Part shown: positions 22,230 to 32,850 of the stretch, one piece after another
How the letters are laid out: every line of letters starts with the position of its first letter
Position numbering within the stretch: the stretch's first letter is position 1
From: Imbricaverruca yamaguchii
Taxonomy: Eukaryota > Arthropoda > Thecostraca > Neoverrucidae
Direction: 5' to 3'
NCBI GenBank assembly: GCA_034440575.1
Contig: JAOTOL010001510.1
Span: forward strand, 1,116,001-1,180,000
DNA length: 64,000 nt
Position numbers and translations under genes: made by a program
The notes under the pieces: model-generated
The model's database searches: none
Told to the model about the DNA's origin: nothing
The model's input: the letters and a program-made list of their open reading frames with translations, nothing else

Positions 22230-24530
22230 CTGCGGGAAAAAAGCGGCAGTAATTAAATATCTGGTACCAACAAGTGGGGTAGCGACTTGCTAGTAGCAAT
22301 CGTAGACCCGATCTGATCGAATGAAAAGGATATAAAGGAAATATACAAAATTGCTGTCACATTTGCTCAATGTATAATTTATTGCTCTGTTTCTTGTACC
22401 ATAACGCAAAATGATCGTGGTGGTGGTGCTACTGCGGCACAAATAACTTGGTGTCGCAGTAGAGAATCTGAGAACGCATGCCCTCTCCAGGCTCACGAAC
22501 TTTTGAAACGATGTTTTTTAGTCGTCAGCAATACATTGCAAGCCAACACCCTGCGATAGCATTTCTACATGCTTCCTCTCCAGAAGTACAATGGTGACGC
22601 AACTCTTAATGCCCACAATCGATGATCAGTGACCAATCGATGCAACCGATCGAAGAATCCACCGCACCGCACCTTTCGTCGGTGGCAGGGACCATTGTAA
22701 CAAAGTTTCTAGGAATGTACTATTCTAACCGTAAAATGTCGGTAACTATGGGTGCTGTGATCCCGTAAGTCAGCCGACCTGCCATGCCCCGTATATGTCG
22801 CGCCCAGTACTTTTCCTCCGGCGCCAGCAACGCGGTCACCGGCCGTCGCCAAAGTCGAATCAGCGTTTTACGGGCCGATGCCCGGCAACCGTGACGTATG
22901 CCTTGGTCTTCCAGTCTCAGCCGCAACCAGTGAACCACCCCCGCTGGTCAGAGCTTCCTGAACAGTCGAGCCGCGCGGGTCTATCGCGATCGGCCGCATC
23001 TGTACATTGAATATCTGTCTTCCAGCCGCTAAATTCAGAACATGTAACATTTACTGTCGGCGGTTTCATCGAAACATTATACAAACGTCCTCCTGAAGCG
23101 TGCGAATTGCTCTTTACTGCTGTTTATTTGCTTTCACCAACTGCGCAATACACTAAATGCAGTGTCATTGAACTTTAGGGAGTTGTCGTAACGCGCGGCC
23201 ATTCTGGACTTCTTCACGAGCCTGCGAGAAGACTATTTCTGCACCACCACATAGCCGCCGAGACCCTGCCATCCACCACCGGCAGAGTAATGCAATACGT
23301 GCCGCTCACGCATCCGGAGGAGAAATGAAGTTAACAATGTTTCAAGTCTCATGGACAATGATAACTTAGACGTGTTGAGGATGCTTAACATAGCTATTAA
23401 CTTAATAAGCTACATATGTTGCTGTAAAATAAACATCCGCCGTCGGCATCCAGGAGCAAATTTTGGGCCAAATACACCTTTAAATATGTAGCTCATGATA
23501 ATGGAGCTTATATTGTGCAACGCATACTATCAGAGGAGCAGCTAAAGGACACCTGTTCCTATCCCTTAACCCGCGCCGTTTCGGGAGGTTAATCCCACAC
23601 ACCCCACCCTAATGTCTTCCGTGAATATTGAAAGAACGGCGCGCTGACGCGCGCCGAAATTTGGCATATCTTTTTCCACATCAATTTAACATGTTGTGTC
23701 AAAATTTTGAGGTCAGGTCATCAAGGGTCAACAAGTTAGTCAAGGTCAAGTGAGGTTATCTCCAGAAATGTTCAACCAGTCGTCGCGCTTTAATGGATAA
23801 CGACATATTAATGAAACTTTCAATGTTTGCTTATCTTTATGGACGAAACAAAACGCATTTTTCAGTTTTTGATTACATATTAGCTTTGCATATTTGTGCA
23901 TTAGAGCTAAGATCGAAGATTCTGGCTAAAATAGGCATTTTTATGAGAGCACGTTGACTTCGAACAACGTTTCTCGATCGGCTCTACCAATTACAAAAAT
24001 ATAAATTAAAGAAAATTGAAAACTCCAAATTGTTAAATGAAAAATTGATGGGCAAAAATGTAATGGACGCGGTCGATTTCGCCTTCCTTTTCTGATTCCA
24101 AATGATCTTTGCTTTTTCAAATTTCAACCAAAGTGTACTCCCCAGAGCAAAAAAAAAGTGATGTAAGTCGTGCAAACCTGGCCCCATAGTGACGCCACTT
24201 TTGAGGAAAAAAGTTGTGGGATGATGCCCGGCCTTACTCGTCGAGCGCTTCCCGATGACATCTCTTTTCGTTTTCGTGGGACGCTTAGTTTAGAGATTAG
24301 AGGGGGCTTGTATCACCCCCCCCCCCCGAGAGGGTGTGTGAGGATATGACCGGAAAGACGGCGAGGGTTAATACAAATACATCCCAGATCAAACAAGAAA
24401 TTACGAGGTTTACACCACGGCAAAACAGGAATTCTAGGCCCGCTTCGCGCGCCGGAAGTATTCTCAGCATAATACGTTTTTGGGGGGACTACCACCCACT
24501 TAAGAAATCCTGGCTGCTCCGCTGTATCCT
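22230..24530. other. Upstream of formin; no gene seen
   Basis: The missing 5' formin exon could lie here but was not recognised. AGGTCA-rich sequence at 23705-23760 resembles the block at 12.7-13.5 kb. A run of 14 C follows position 24317. Confidence 0.45.
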
Positions 24531-24534
24531 ATAT

Positions 24535-24620
24535 ACATATTCACATGCAAACACACATACACCATATGTATTATATATATTATATATATTTATTTATATA
24601 TTATTTATATATATACCAGC
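24535..24620. repeat. TATATT low-complexity tract
   Basis: AT-rich low-complexity DNA (ATATAT, TATTTATATATT). Translations here are meaningless. Confidence 0.8.
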
Positions 24621-27600
24621 AAATATGCATGGTAGCCGCGTCGTGTTCAACAACGGACATTCAAACTGCACGTTTCCGTGTGCAGAGTGCCTACAGATCG
24701 CAGCAGGGTGTTTGCAGAGTGTATTCACGTTTGGCCGCTGAAGTTGTATATAGGTCAGAGTTCTTGCATCACCGCCAGCCACGACACACTCGCTGCAAGC
24801 TTCTGTAACCGCCACCGATGATCGTGTCGTGGATTCCGCTGCATATGATGATGGCGTCTGCTGATGTTGTGGGGAGTCCCTCATTGAATGTATTTATAAA
24901 TAGGGTGAACACTCACTTTCTTTTTTCTATCTTTTTGGATAGAAAATCTTGTTTGTGAGTTCTAATTGGTGGTGGATGGGGTGATCTTTATGCTAGTAGG
25001 TGTGCGCAGTGCAGACACCTTTAAGCAGGCATGGATAGAGTTAAAAAAGAAAGAAAATATATTCTAGGATGGGTCGCATGATTTGCAATTACACCGTATA
25101 CTAGCATTTCTAACCAAAAATGTTCGCAACCCATGAACAAAAGCACGGCGATAAGCACCATATTTTCCAGACGAAGACTCCATAATGTCGTCGCCGGGAT
25201 CCATGAACCAGCGCCGCTCGATTGCACTGAACTGCGCTGGAACTTCGCCACGGACAGACGGCCGGAGAAGTTAGTGTTTCGGCACGTGCGCTTATGTTCG
25301 ATTTTAAGACTTTGTGTCCAGAAAACCAACTTATAGTTTGTGTGGTCTGGTCATGCAGTGAAAAGTTTAATAGCGCTGCAATATTTGCGCGAGCCTGGTC
25401 GCGTCATTCCACTTCCATGAGCACCGCGAACAATGTGTGCTAAAACCATGCCAGATGTTATGATCTCTGGAACGGCATGCTGTGCTTTTCGCTCAAAAGC
25501 CGAATGGAGATGGTTTGAATTGAACTGGGACGGTGGCTGGCATGAATTAGACTGGCAGTTACTTCGGGGCTGCTTCATTCCACCATCAATAAGCTGATAT
25601 CCGAGAAAATGAGCTTCGCCAGGACAACTATGAATGATAAACAATGAAACGGCATCCGAGAAAACATACACTTGTACGTTCTGCACTCGATACCTTACTT
25701 TATATAATTGGGCACGTTGTTCTTGGAAATTGTACTGGCAGATCTGAGGAAGGCAAATTTTTCCCCAACCAATTCGGAGGCTTTACCAACCAATTTCAGT
25801 CAAAAGCAAAATGACAACTTTCTCCACTTCTATCTTCTACCCCATATTCTACTCATGAATGGATGTCCCCAATTGGTCGGTGGTGTGTGGACCCCCTGGT
25901 TTGGTACCCTGCTAATGCTAATTTGTAATTTTCCCTATTCAATCTGAAGACATGCCTTGAAAGCAAAGACTTCAATCCCTCTGGCTTCGTGAGAGATTTC
26001 CAGTCATGCTTCTATTCTATCTTGCATCCTTTATTCATCACGAGATAGTGATACAATGAAAAAATAGAGCTCAGTTTCACAGCATAATGAGTGTAGTTAA
26101 ATACTTTACCCAATGGGATTGACATGCGCACCGGGGGGGGGGAGTATCTTCCACGTCTCAAACCGGAGGTAGTGGGAGCGCTTCTGGCCCTTAGGTCACA
26201 AAGACTATTGGAGAGACTATACTAGATACATACAAATTTGAAAGGGAAATGACGGCTTTAGTGAACTGACTAGTATGCATGCGATAATCCTGGATAATAT
26301 ATTCAGGGTTATATGAAGTAAAATTGATATGTTAAATTTGTAATATTTTGTGGTTCATGGGCTAAGGATGGTGTGGTCTCGTGCCCATTAAAGCAAACCC
26401 ACGGAAAACGCTAAATAGCGGCTTACCCTATGATGGTCAGGGCCCAAGACGCAGTCATCGTTACGCGAGAAGCGTGCTCATTAGCCGCCGGCCGTCCGAC
26501 GAGGAAAACTAAAGGCAGAGCGGCCCGACATTGTCATAAATTCAACAATACTAAGAAACTGGGCAATACATGTAAAAAAAGTCGCAGCACGGCGTTGGAA
26601 TGCCATGAATTCGGCGAACGTTAAGCTCAGTTGCAGTCAGGTTGTTGAAAAACTCGGTTCGATATTTGAACCCCCAAAACGATGCCGTCCTTGGTGCGAT
26701 TTGCAACATCAGTGGATTGATGACGTGCTATTTTCAACCCCAAAATGATGACACCAATTTTCGCGCAAGAACATCTGGAATAGGATGCATGTAAAGAGGA
26801 ACATCTGAAGTTGATTACCCCAGTAAGGCTTTTACAAAAAAGTATCAATTTGATCTTATTATCGATAACTATAGTTATCCAGGGTCGCTATAGGGACCCT
26901 GTCAGAGGTCCTAGTGGTGGGTTCGGCATCCACGAATTTATCATTGTGTTCCGCAATATCAGATAAACGGGCGAGGAAATTATTTTTAAAAAAGTCGCAG
27001 CACTGCTATAATGGCATGAATTCGTCGAAAGTTAGGCTCAGTTGCGATCATGAAAAATTATGTTCGGGATTTGGACAAAAAAAATTAAGGCCTTCAGTGA
27101 CCTATGCACGAATTTTTAATTGTTTACAGCAATATCAACACAACAGACTGTGAGTGTCCACAAATACACTAACTACGCTGTGATGTAAATTTGGCGTTTG
27201 GGACCATGAGTATGAGTCACATGACACAAAACTTCCCCCCGTCCTGCAGTCCTCTCTACTCGGGAGGATCCCGAATGCATTACATTGCATTGCACAATAC
27301 AGGCTTGTGCAGTTCTGCATGTATTCGGCAGGTGTACTGTTAGGATTAAGTGGGTTTTCGATGTTAAAAATCCAATTTAATTCCATATGGCTCATTGTGA
27401 ATTCATTAAAATAACCATAGTGAATGTTCAAGCAGTCGTAAATCTAACATGAATTTCATCGCCTATGACTATCATAATTACTTTGGCTTGAGCACTCTCC
27501 AACTGCAAAAAGCATGTGAAGCGACCATACTGTTTGTTTGTTTGTTATCAGTGGCTCAAAGTTAAACTTGGCTCAGCAAAGGTCTTTGATACCTCCCTAA

Positions 27601-27700
27601 TCGTTTCGGCCAATTGATATTCTATTCCACACTCGCCCTGCTTCATTGAGCCACAGGCCGAATGGTATGCAGCTGGTCACGGCGTGACGGACTGCTCCAG
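24621..27700. other. Intergenic, with dispersed-repeat pieces
   Basis: No gene recognised. Two related ~90-bp segments start near 26575 and 26989 (AAAAAGTCGCAGCAC, then ATGAATTCG(G/T)CGAA and AGCTCAGTTGC or AGGCTCAGTTGC). A segment at 25870-25990 is related to 42450-42570. Confidence 0.5.
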
Positions 27701-27711
27701 ATACATCCTAC

Positions 27712-28640
27712 TGCACCTCCCGCATACCCCGGCTATCTGCCACACACCCCGGCCACCTGCCACACGCCCCGGCCACCTGCCACACGCCCCGGCCACCTCC
27801 CACATACCCCGGCTATCTGCCTCACGCCCCGACCACCTCCCACATGCCCCGGCCACCTGCCTCACGCCCCGACCACCTCCCACATGCCCCGGCCACCTGC
27901 CTCACGCCCCGACCACCTCCCACATGCCCCGGCCACCTGCCCCACTCCCCGGCCACCTGCCACACGCCCCGACTACCTCCCACATGCCCCGGCTACCTGC
28001 CATACGCCCTGGCCACCTGCCTCACGCCCCGACAACCTGCCTCACGCCCCGGCCACCTCCCACATGCCCCGGCCACCTGCCCCACTCCCCGGCCACCTGC
28101 CTCACGCCCGACAACCTGCCTCACGCCCGGCCACCTCCCACATTCCCCGACCACCTCCCACATGCCCCGGGCACCTCCCACATACCCCGGCCACCTGCCA
28201 CACGCCCCGGCTACCTGCCACATGCCCCGCCTACCTGCCATACGCCCCGGCCACCTGCCACACGCCCCGGCCACCTGCCACACGCCCCGGCCACCTGCCA
28301 CACGCCCCGGCCACCTCCCACATGCCCCGGCCACCTGCCACACGCCCCGGCCACCTGCCATACGCCCCGGCCACCTGCCTCACGCCCCGACAACCTGCCT
28401 CATGACCCGGCCACCTGCCTCACGCCCCGACCACCTCCCACATGCCCCGGCTACCTGTCATACCCCCCGACCACCTGCCACACACCCCGGCCACCTGCCA
28501 CACGCCCCGGCCACCTGCCACACGTCCTTGCCACCTGCCACACGTCCTGGCCACCTGCCACATACCCCGGCCACCTGCCTCACGCCCCGGCCACCTGCCA
28601 CACGCCCCGACCACCTGCCACACGCCCCAGTCACATGCCG
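27712..28640. repeat. 20-bp minisatellite, ~46 copies
   Basis: Unit CCACCTGCCACACGCCCCGG with frequent variants (CTCACG, CACATG, CATACG, and GACC for GGCC). The period is exactly 20 over most of the array, with a few one-base slips near 28105-28130. Since 20 is not a multiple of three, every frame reads the same stop-free peptide cycle. This explains the long frames on both strands; they are not genes. Confidence 0.97.
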
Positions 28641-28689
28641 GACACCATGGCCATACAGCTGACTGGCTCCACGCAGCTACACCAGACAC

Positions 28690-29545
28690 CCCTTCCTGCA
28701 CCTTCCGCACGCCCTGGCCAGACCCTGTACCTGCCGCACGCACTGTCCAGACCCTGTACCTGCCGCACGCCTTGACCAGACCCTGTACCTGCCGCACGCC
28801 TTGGCCAGACCCTGTACCTGCCGCACGCACTGTCCAGACCCTGTACCTGCCGCACGCCTTGGCCAGACCCTGTACCTGCCGCACGCCTTGACCAGACCCT
28901 GTACCTGCCGCACGCCTTGACCAGACCCTGTACCTGCCGCACGCCCTGGCCAGACCCTGTACCTGCCGCACGCCTTGGCCAGACCCTGTACCTGCCGCAC
29001 GCCCTGGCCAGACCCTGCATCTGCCGCACGTCCTGGCCAGACCCTGCACCTGCCGCACGCCCTGGCCAGACCCTGTACATGCCGCACGCCTTGGCCAGAC
29101 CCTGTACCTGCCGCACGCCTTGGCCAGACCCTGTACCTGCCGCACGCCCTGGCCAGACCCTGTACCTGCCGAACTGGCCAGACCCTGTACCTGCCGCACG
29201 CCTTGGCCAGACCCTGTACCTGCCGCACGCCTTGGCCAGACCCTGTACCTGCCGCACGCCCTGGCCAGACCCTGCACCTGCCGCACGCCCTGGCCAGACC
29301 CTGTACCTGCCGCACGCCCTGGCCAGACCCTGTACCTGCCGCACGCCTTGGCCAGACCCTGTACCTGCCGCACGCCTTGGCCAGACCCTGTACCTGCCGC
29401 ACGCCTTGGCCAGACCCTGTACCTGCCGCACGCCCTGGCCAGACCCTGCACCTGCCGCACGCCCTGGCCAGACCCTGTACCTGCCGCACGCCCTGGCCGG
29501 ACCCTGCACCTGCCGCACGCCCTGGCCGGACAGCTTACTCTGGCT
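28690..29545. repeat. 29-bp minisatellite, ~29 copies
   Basis: Unit built on GGCCAGACCCTGTACCTGCC plus GCACGCC(C/T)T, period 29. Variants (CCTGG, CTTGG, CTTGA, ACTGT; GTACC, GCACC, GCATC) are interspersed along the array. One unit near 29170 is shortened to GCCGAACTGGCC. Long frames on both strands result from the repeat. Confidence 0.97.
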
Positions 29546-29589
29546 CCACACAGTCCAAGACACGACCGGAAGCCACGCACACTGGTCTG

Positions 29590-29765
29590 ATCAGAGGAGC
29601 CATGCATGCCGGGCTGACCACAGAAGCCATGCATGCCGGGCTGACCACAGAAGCCATGCATGCCGGGATGATCACAGAAGCCATGCATGCCGGGATGATC
29701 ACAGAAGCCATGCATGCCGGGATGATCACAGAAGCCATGCATGCCGGGATGATCACAGAACCATG
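29590..29765. repeat. 27-bp minisatellite, ~6.5 copies
   Basis: Unit contains AGCCATGCATGCCGGG then (C/A)TGA(C/T)CACAGA, period 27 (for example anchors at 29652 and 29679). The first copies carry CTGACC and later ones ATGATC, so the array has a gradient. It contains the palindrome ATGCAT. Confidence 0.95.
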
Positions 29766-29819
29766 GCGGCCGGAAAATATGCTTCAGTAGTATCCCCGTC
29801 ACCGTACGACAGCAGCCAC

Positions 29820-31115
29820 AACTGAAACAACCAACTGCACAGCGGACTCATAACACCAACTGATAAAGCAGGGAACTGCAGCTGCCACCAACGGGCCATA
29901 CTGGGGACCCCATAGGACACCAACAGACCATACACGTGACCACAATGAACATCAACACACACTACACGGGGCCATAGCTGGCACCGGCAGACTGTACAAA
30001 GGACCACAACTGATACCTACGGAACACACATTATATAGGGGACCATAATGAACATCAGCAGAATGTACGGTGGACCACAACCAATACCGACAGAGTGTAC
30101 AGGAGACCATACCTTATGCCGACAGTGTACTGGAAACCATAACTGATACCGACAGACTGTACGGGACCATAACTGATACCAACAGTGTACAGGGGACCAT
30201 AATTTATACAGACTGGGTGTACAGGAGACCATAACTGATACTAACAGTGTACAGGAGACCACAACTGATGCCGGCAGTGCACAGGAGACCATAGCTGATA
30301 CCGACAGAGTGTACGGGACCATAACTGATACCGACAGTGTGTGTAGGAGACCATAACTGATACCGACAGAGTGTACAGGAGAACATAACTGATACAGACA
30401 GAGTGTACAGGAGACCACAACTTATACCGACAGAACGCACATTATACAGTGGACCCCAATGAACATCAACAGAATGTACAGTGGACCACAACTAATACCG
30501 ACAGGGTGTACAGGAGACCTTAACTGATGTCGACAATGTACAGGAAACCATAACTGATACCGACAGAGTGTACGGGACCATAAATATACCGATAGTATAC
30601 AGAAGACCATAATGTATACCGACTGGATGTACAGGAGACCATAACTGATACCAACGGTGTACAGGACATCACAACTGATGCCGGCAGTGTACAGGAGACC
30701 ATAACTGATACCGACAAAGTGTACGGGACCATAACTGATACCGCCATAGTGTATATGAGACCGTAACTTATACCGACAGAACGCACATTATACAGTGGAC
30801 CACAATGAACATCAACAGAATGTGCAGTGGACCACAACTAATACCGACGGAGTGTACGAGAGACCACAACTGATGTCGACAGAGTGTACGGGACCATAAC
30901 TGATACCGACAGTGTGTGTAGGAGACCATAACTGATACCGACAGAGGGTACAGGAGACCACAACTTATACCGACAGAACGCACATTATACAGTGGACCAC
31001 AATGAACATCAACAGAATGTACAGTGGACCACAACTAATACCGACAGAGTGTACAAGAGACCATAGCTGATCCCGACAGAGTGTACAGGAGACCATAACT
31101 GATACCGACATAATG
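29820..31115. repeat. ~31-33-bp degenerate minisatellite with higher-order units
   Basis: Degenerate units around GACCATAACTGATACCGACA plus G(A)GTGTACAGGA. A longer block containing GAACGCACATTATACAGTGG and AATGAACATCAACAGAATGT returns near 30020, 30430, 30775 and 30970, so the array has a higher-order structure. Minus-strand frames are repeat translations. Confidence 0.9.
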
Positions 31116-32085
31116 CATGGGGGACCAAAGTCGGTCAGAACACAAGCGAAGTGGATCTAGCATGGAGACCGATCGCCCAAGGAAGGGTCCGAATTGCATG
31201 AAGTTGACATCCACGAGCATGCGGAGTAGGAAGGTTGATACTTTAGTCGTGTTTCTAGTCATGCTAGCTGTATGTCTAAAACTCGGCGCGCTGCAGTTTA
31301 CTGTCACCAAAATATCTCAATAAATTGTCCATTTATTGTACTTCAATTAATGGTGCTGGAAACACATAAAAATGGCATTACTCCAAATGGATATTGACCA
31401 TTCTGGTTATACATCTTGATTCGGAATTGATTGTCCGGAAATATTGCCTATAGTCTTTCAATTATTCCCCGGGAAAACAAACATGGTCACGGTTGAAGTG
31501 CTTTCTCAGACCCTTACAGCATTAACAGTGACGTGTTGATGTTACTTCCCCGAAACGCGTGCTGTTAAACCGATATCTCGTCGTGTGATTAAATGCAATG
31601 GAGTTCTATGGAAATTAGCCACCGACAGATCGCCAACAGCAGACTAAAACGTTATAGAGTTGTCATTAAGATGGATAAAGACGAGACTAAGCGTGTCTTG
31701 TGGCGTCTAATGAGTAACATTGGGGTGTCCGACGAAACGAACTATGTCAGAGCTTCGGCAGGTGTGAATGTACGCTGATGTCCACGTGGGCAGTGTGCTG
31801 TGTTTTCAATTATCAACCCCATCCTAATTTACGACGCATGTTTCTCAAAGAGCCATTTCGGAGTCAACATAAAATAAACGGAACCACGCGATACATCATT
31901 TCACATCTTTTGGAAGTCAATTCGTGTTGAACCTCATTCACGGAGGCCAAAACAATATTCTACGAAGAGTTAGTTTCTACGTAAATCATGTCATCCCAGA
32001 ACGCCGCCTAGGTGTGCATTGCCAGCGCGCCCGGGACGATCGGCCGCGGTGCGAACTGACGCGCCAGTACCGTGCTCGTCACTTG
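31116..32085. other. No gene seen between two arrays
   Basis: About 970 bases of non-repetitive, fairly AT-rich sequence. Short frames only. Confidence 0.5.
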
Positions 32086-32089
32086 CATC

Positions 32090-32850
32090 GGGTACCTCCC
32101 GGGTACCTCCCGGGTACCCTGGGGTGCCCCTCTGGCGCTCGGGTACCTCCCGGGTCCCCCGGGGTAACCCTCTGGTGTCACAGTACCTCCGGGTAAGCTG
32201 GAATGCCCCTCTAATCCTGCCGTACCTAACGGGTACCCTCGGGTGCCACTCTGGTTCTCGGGTACCTCCCGGACACCCTGGGATACCCATCTGGTACTCA
32301 GATACCTCTCATGGATTTCCCAGGTACCCTGGGATAGTCTTCTGGTGTTGCAGTACCTCCCAGGTACCCCAGGGTGCCCCTCTGGTGCCGCAGTACCTCC
32401 CAGGTACCCCGGGGTGCCCCTCTGGTGCCGCAGTACCTCCCAGGTACCCCGGGGTGCCCCTCTGGTGCCGCAGTACCTCCCAGGTACCCCGGGGTGCCGC
32501 TCTGGTGCCGCAGTACCTCCCGGGGATTTCCCAGGCACCCTGGGATAGTCTTCTGGTGCTGCAGTACCTCCCTGGTATCCCGGGGTGCCGCTCTGGTGCT
32601 GCAGTACCTCCCGGGGATTTCCCAGGCACCCTGGGATAGTCTTCTGGTGCTGCAGTACCTCCCTGGTACCCCGTGGTGCCGCTCTGGTGCTGCAGTACCT
32701 CCCTGGTATCCCGGGGTGCCGCTCTGGTGCTGCAGTACCTCCCAGGTACCCCGTGGTGCCGCTCTGGTGCCGCAGCACCTCCCTGGTACCCCGGGGTGCC
32801 GCTCTGGTGCCGCAGTACCTCCCGGACACCCCAGGGTGCCCCTCTGCTGC
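32090..32850. repeat. 40-bp minisatellite with a higher-order variant
   Basis: Core CAGTACCTCCCAGGTACCCC then GGGGTGCC(C/G)CTCTGGTGC, period 40, very regular from 32352 to 32520. A longer variant with GGGGATTTCCCAGGCACCCT and GGGATAGTCTTCTGGTG is inserted at several places. The first ~250 bases are more diverged. Confidence 0.95.

Noticed and set aside
28690..29545. CRISPR-like regular 29-bp repeats
   Set aside because: Units are directly abutting with no spacers, no cas genes are present and the genome is eukaryotic.
27662..29825. Several stop-free frames of 150-460 codons on both strands
   Set aside because: They are translations of the 20-, 29- and 27-bp arrays; openness follows from a stop-free unit and there is no unique-sequence domain.
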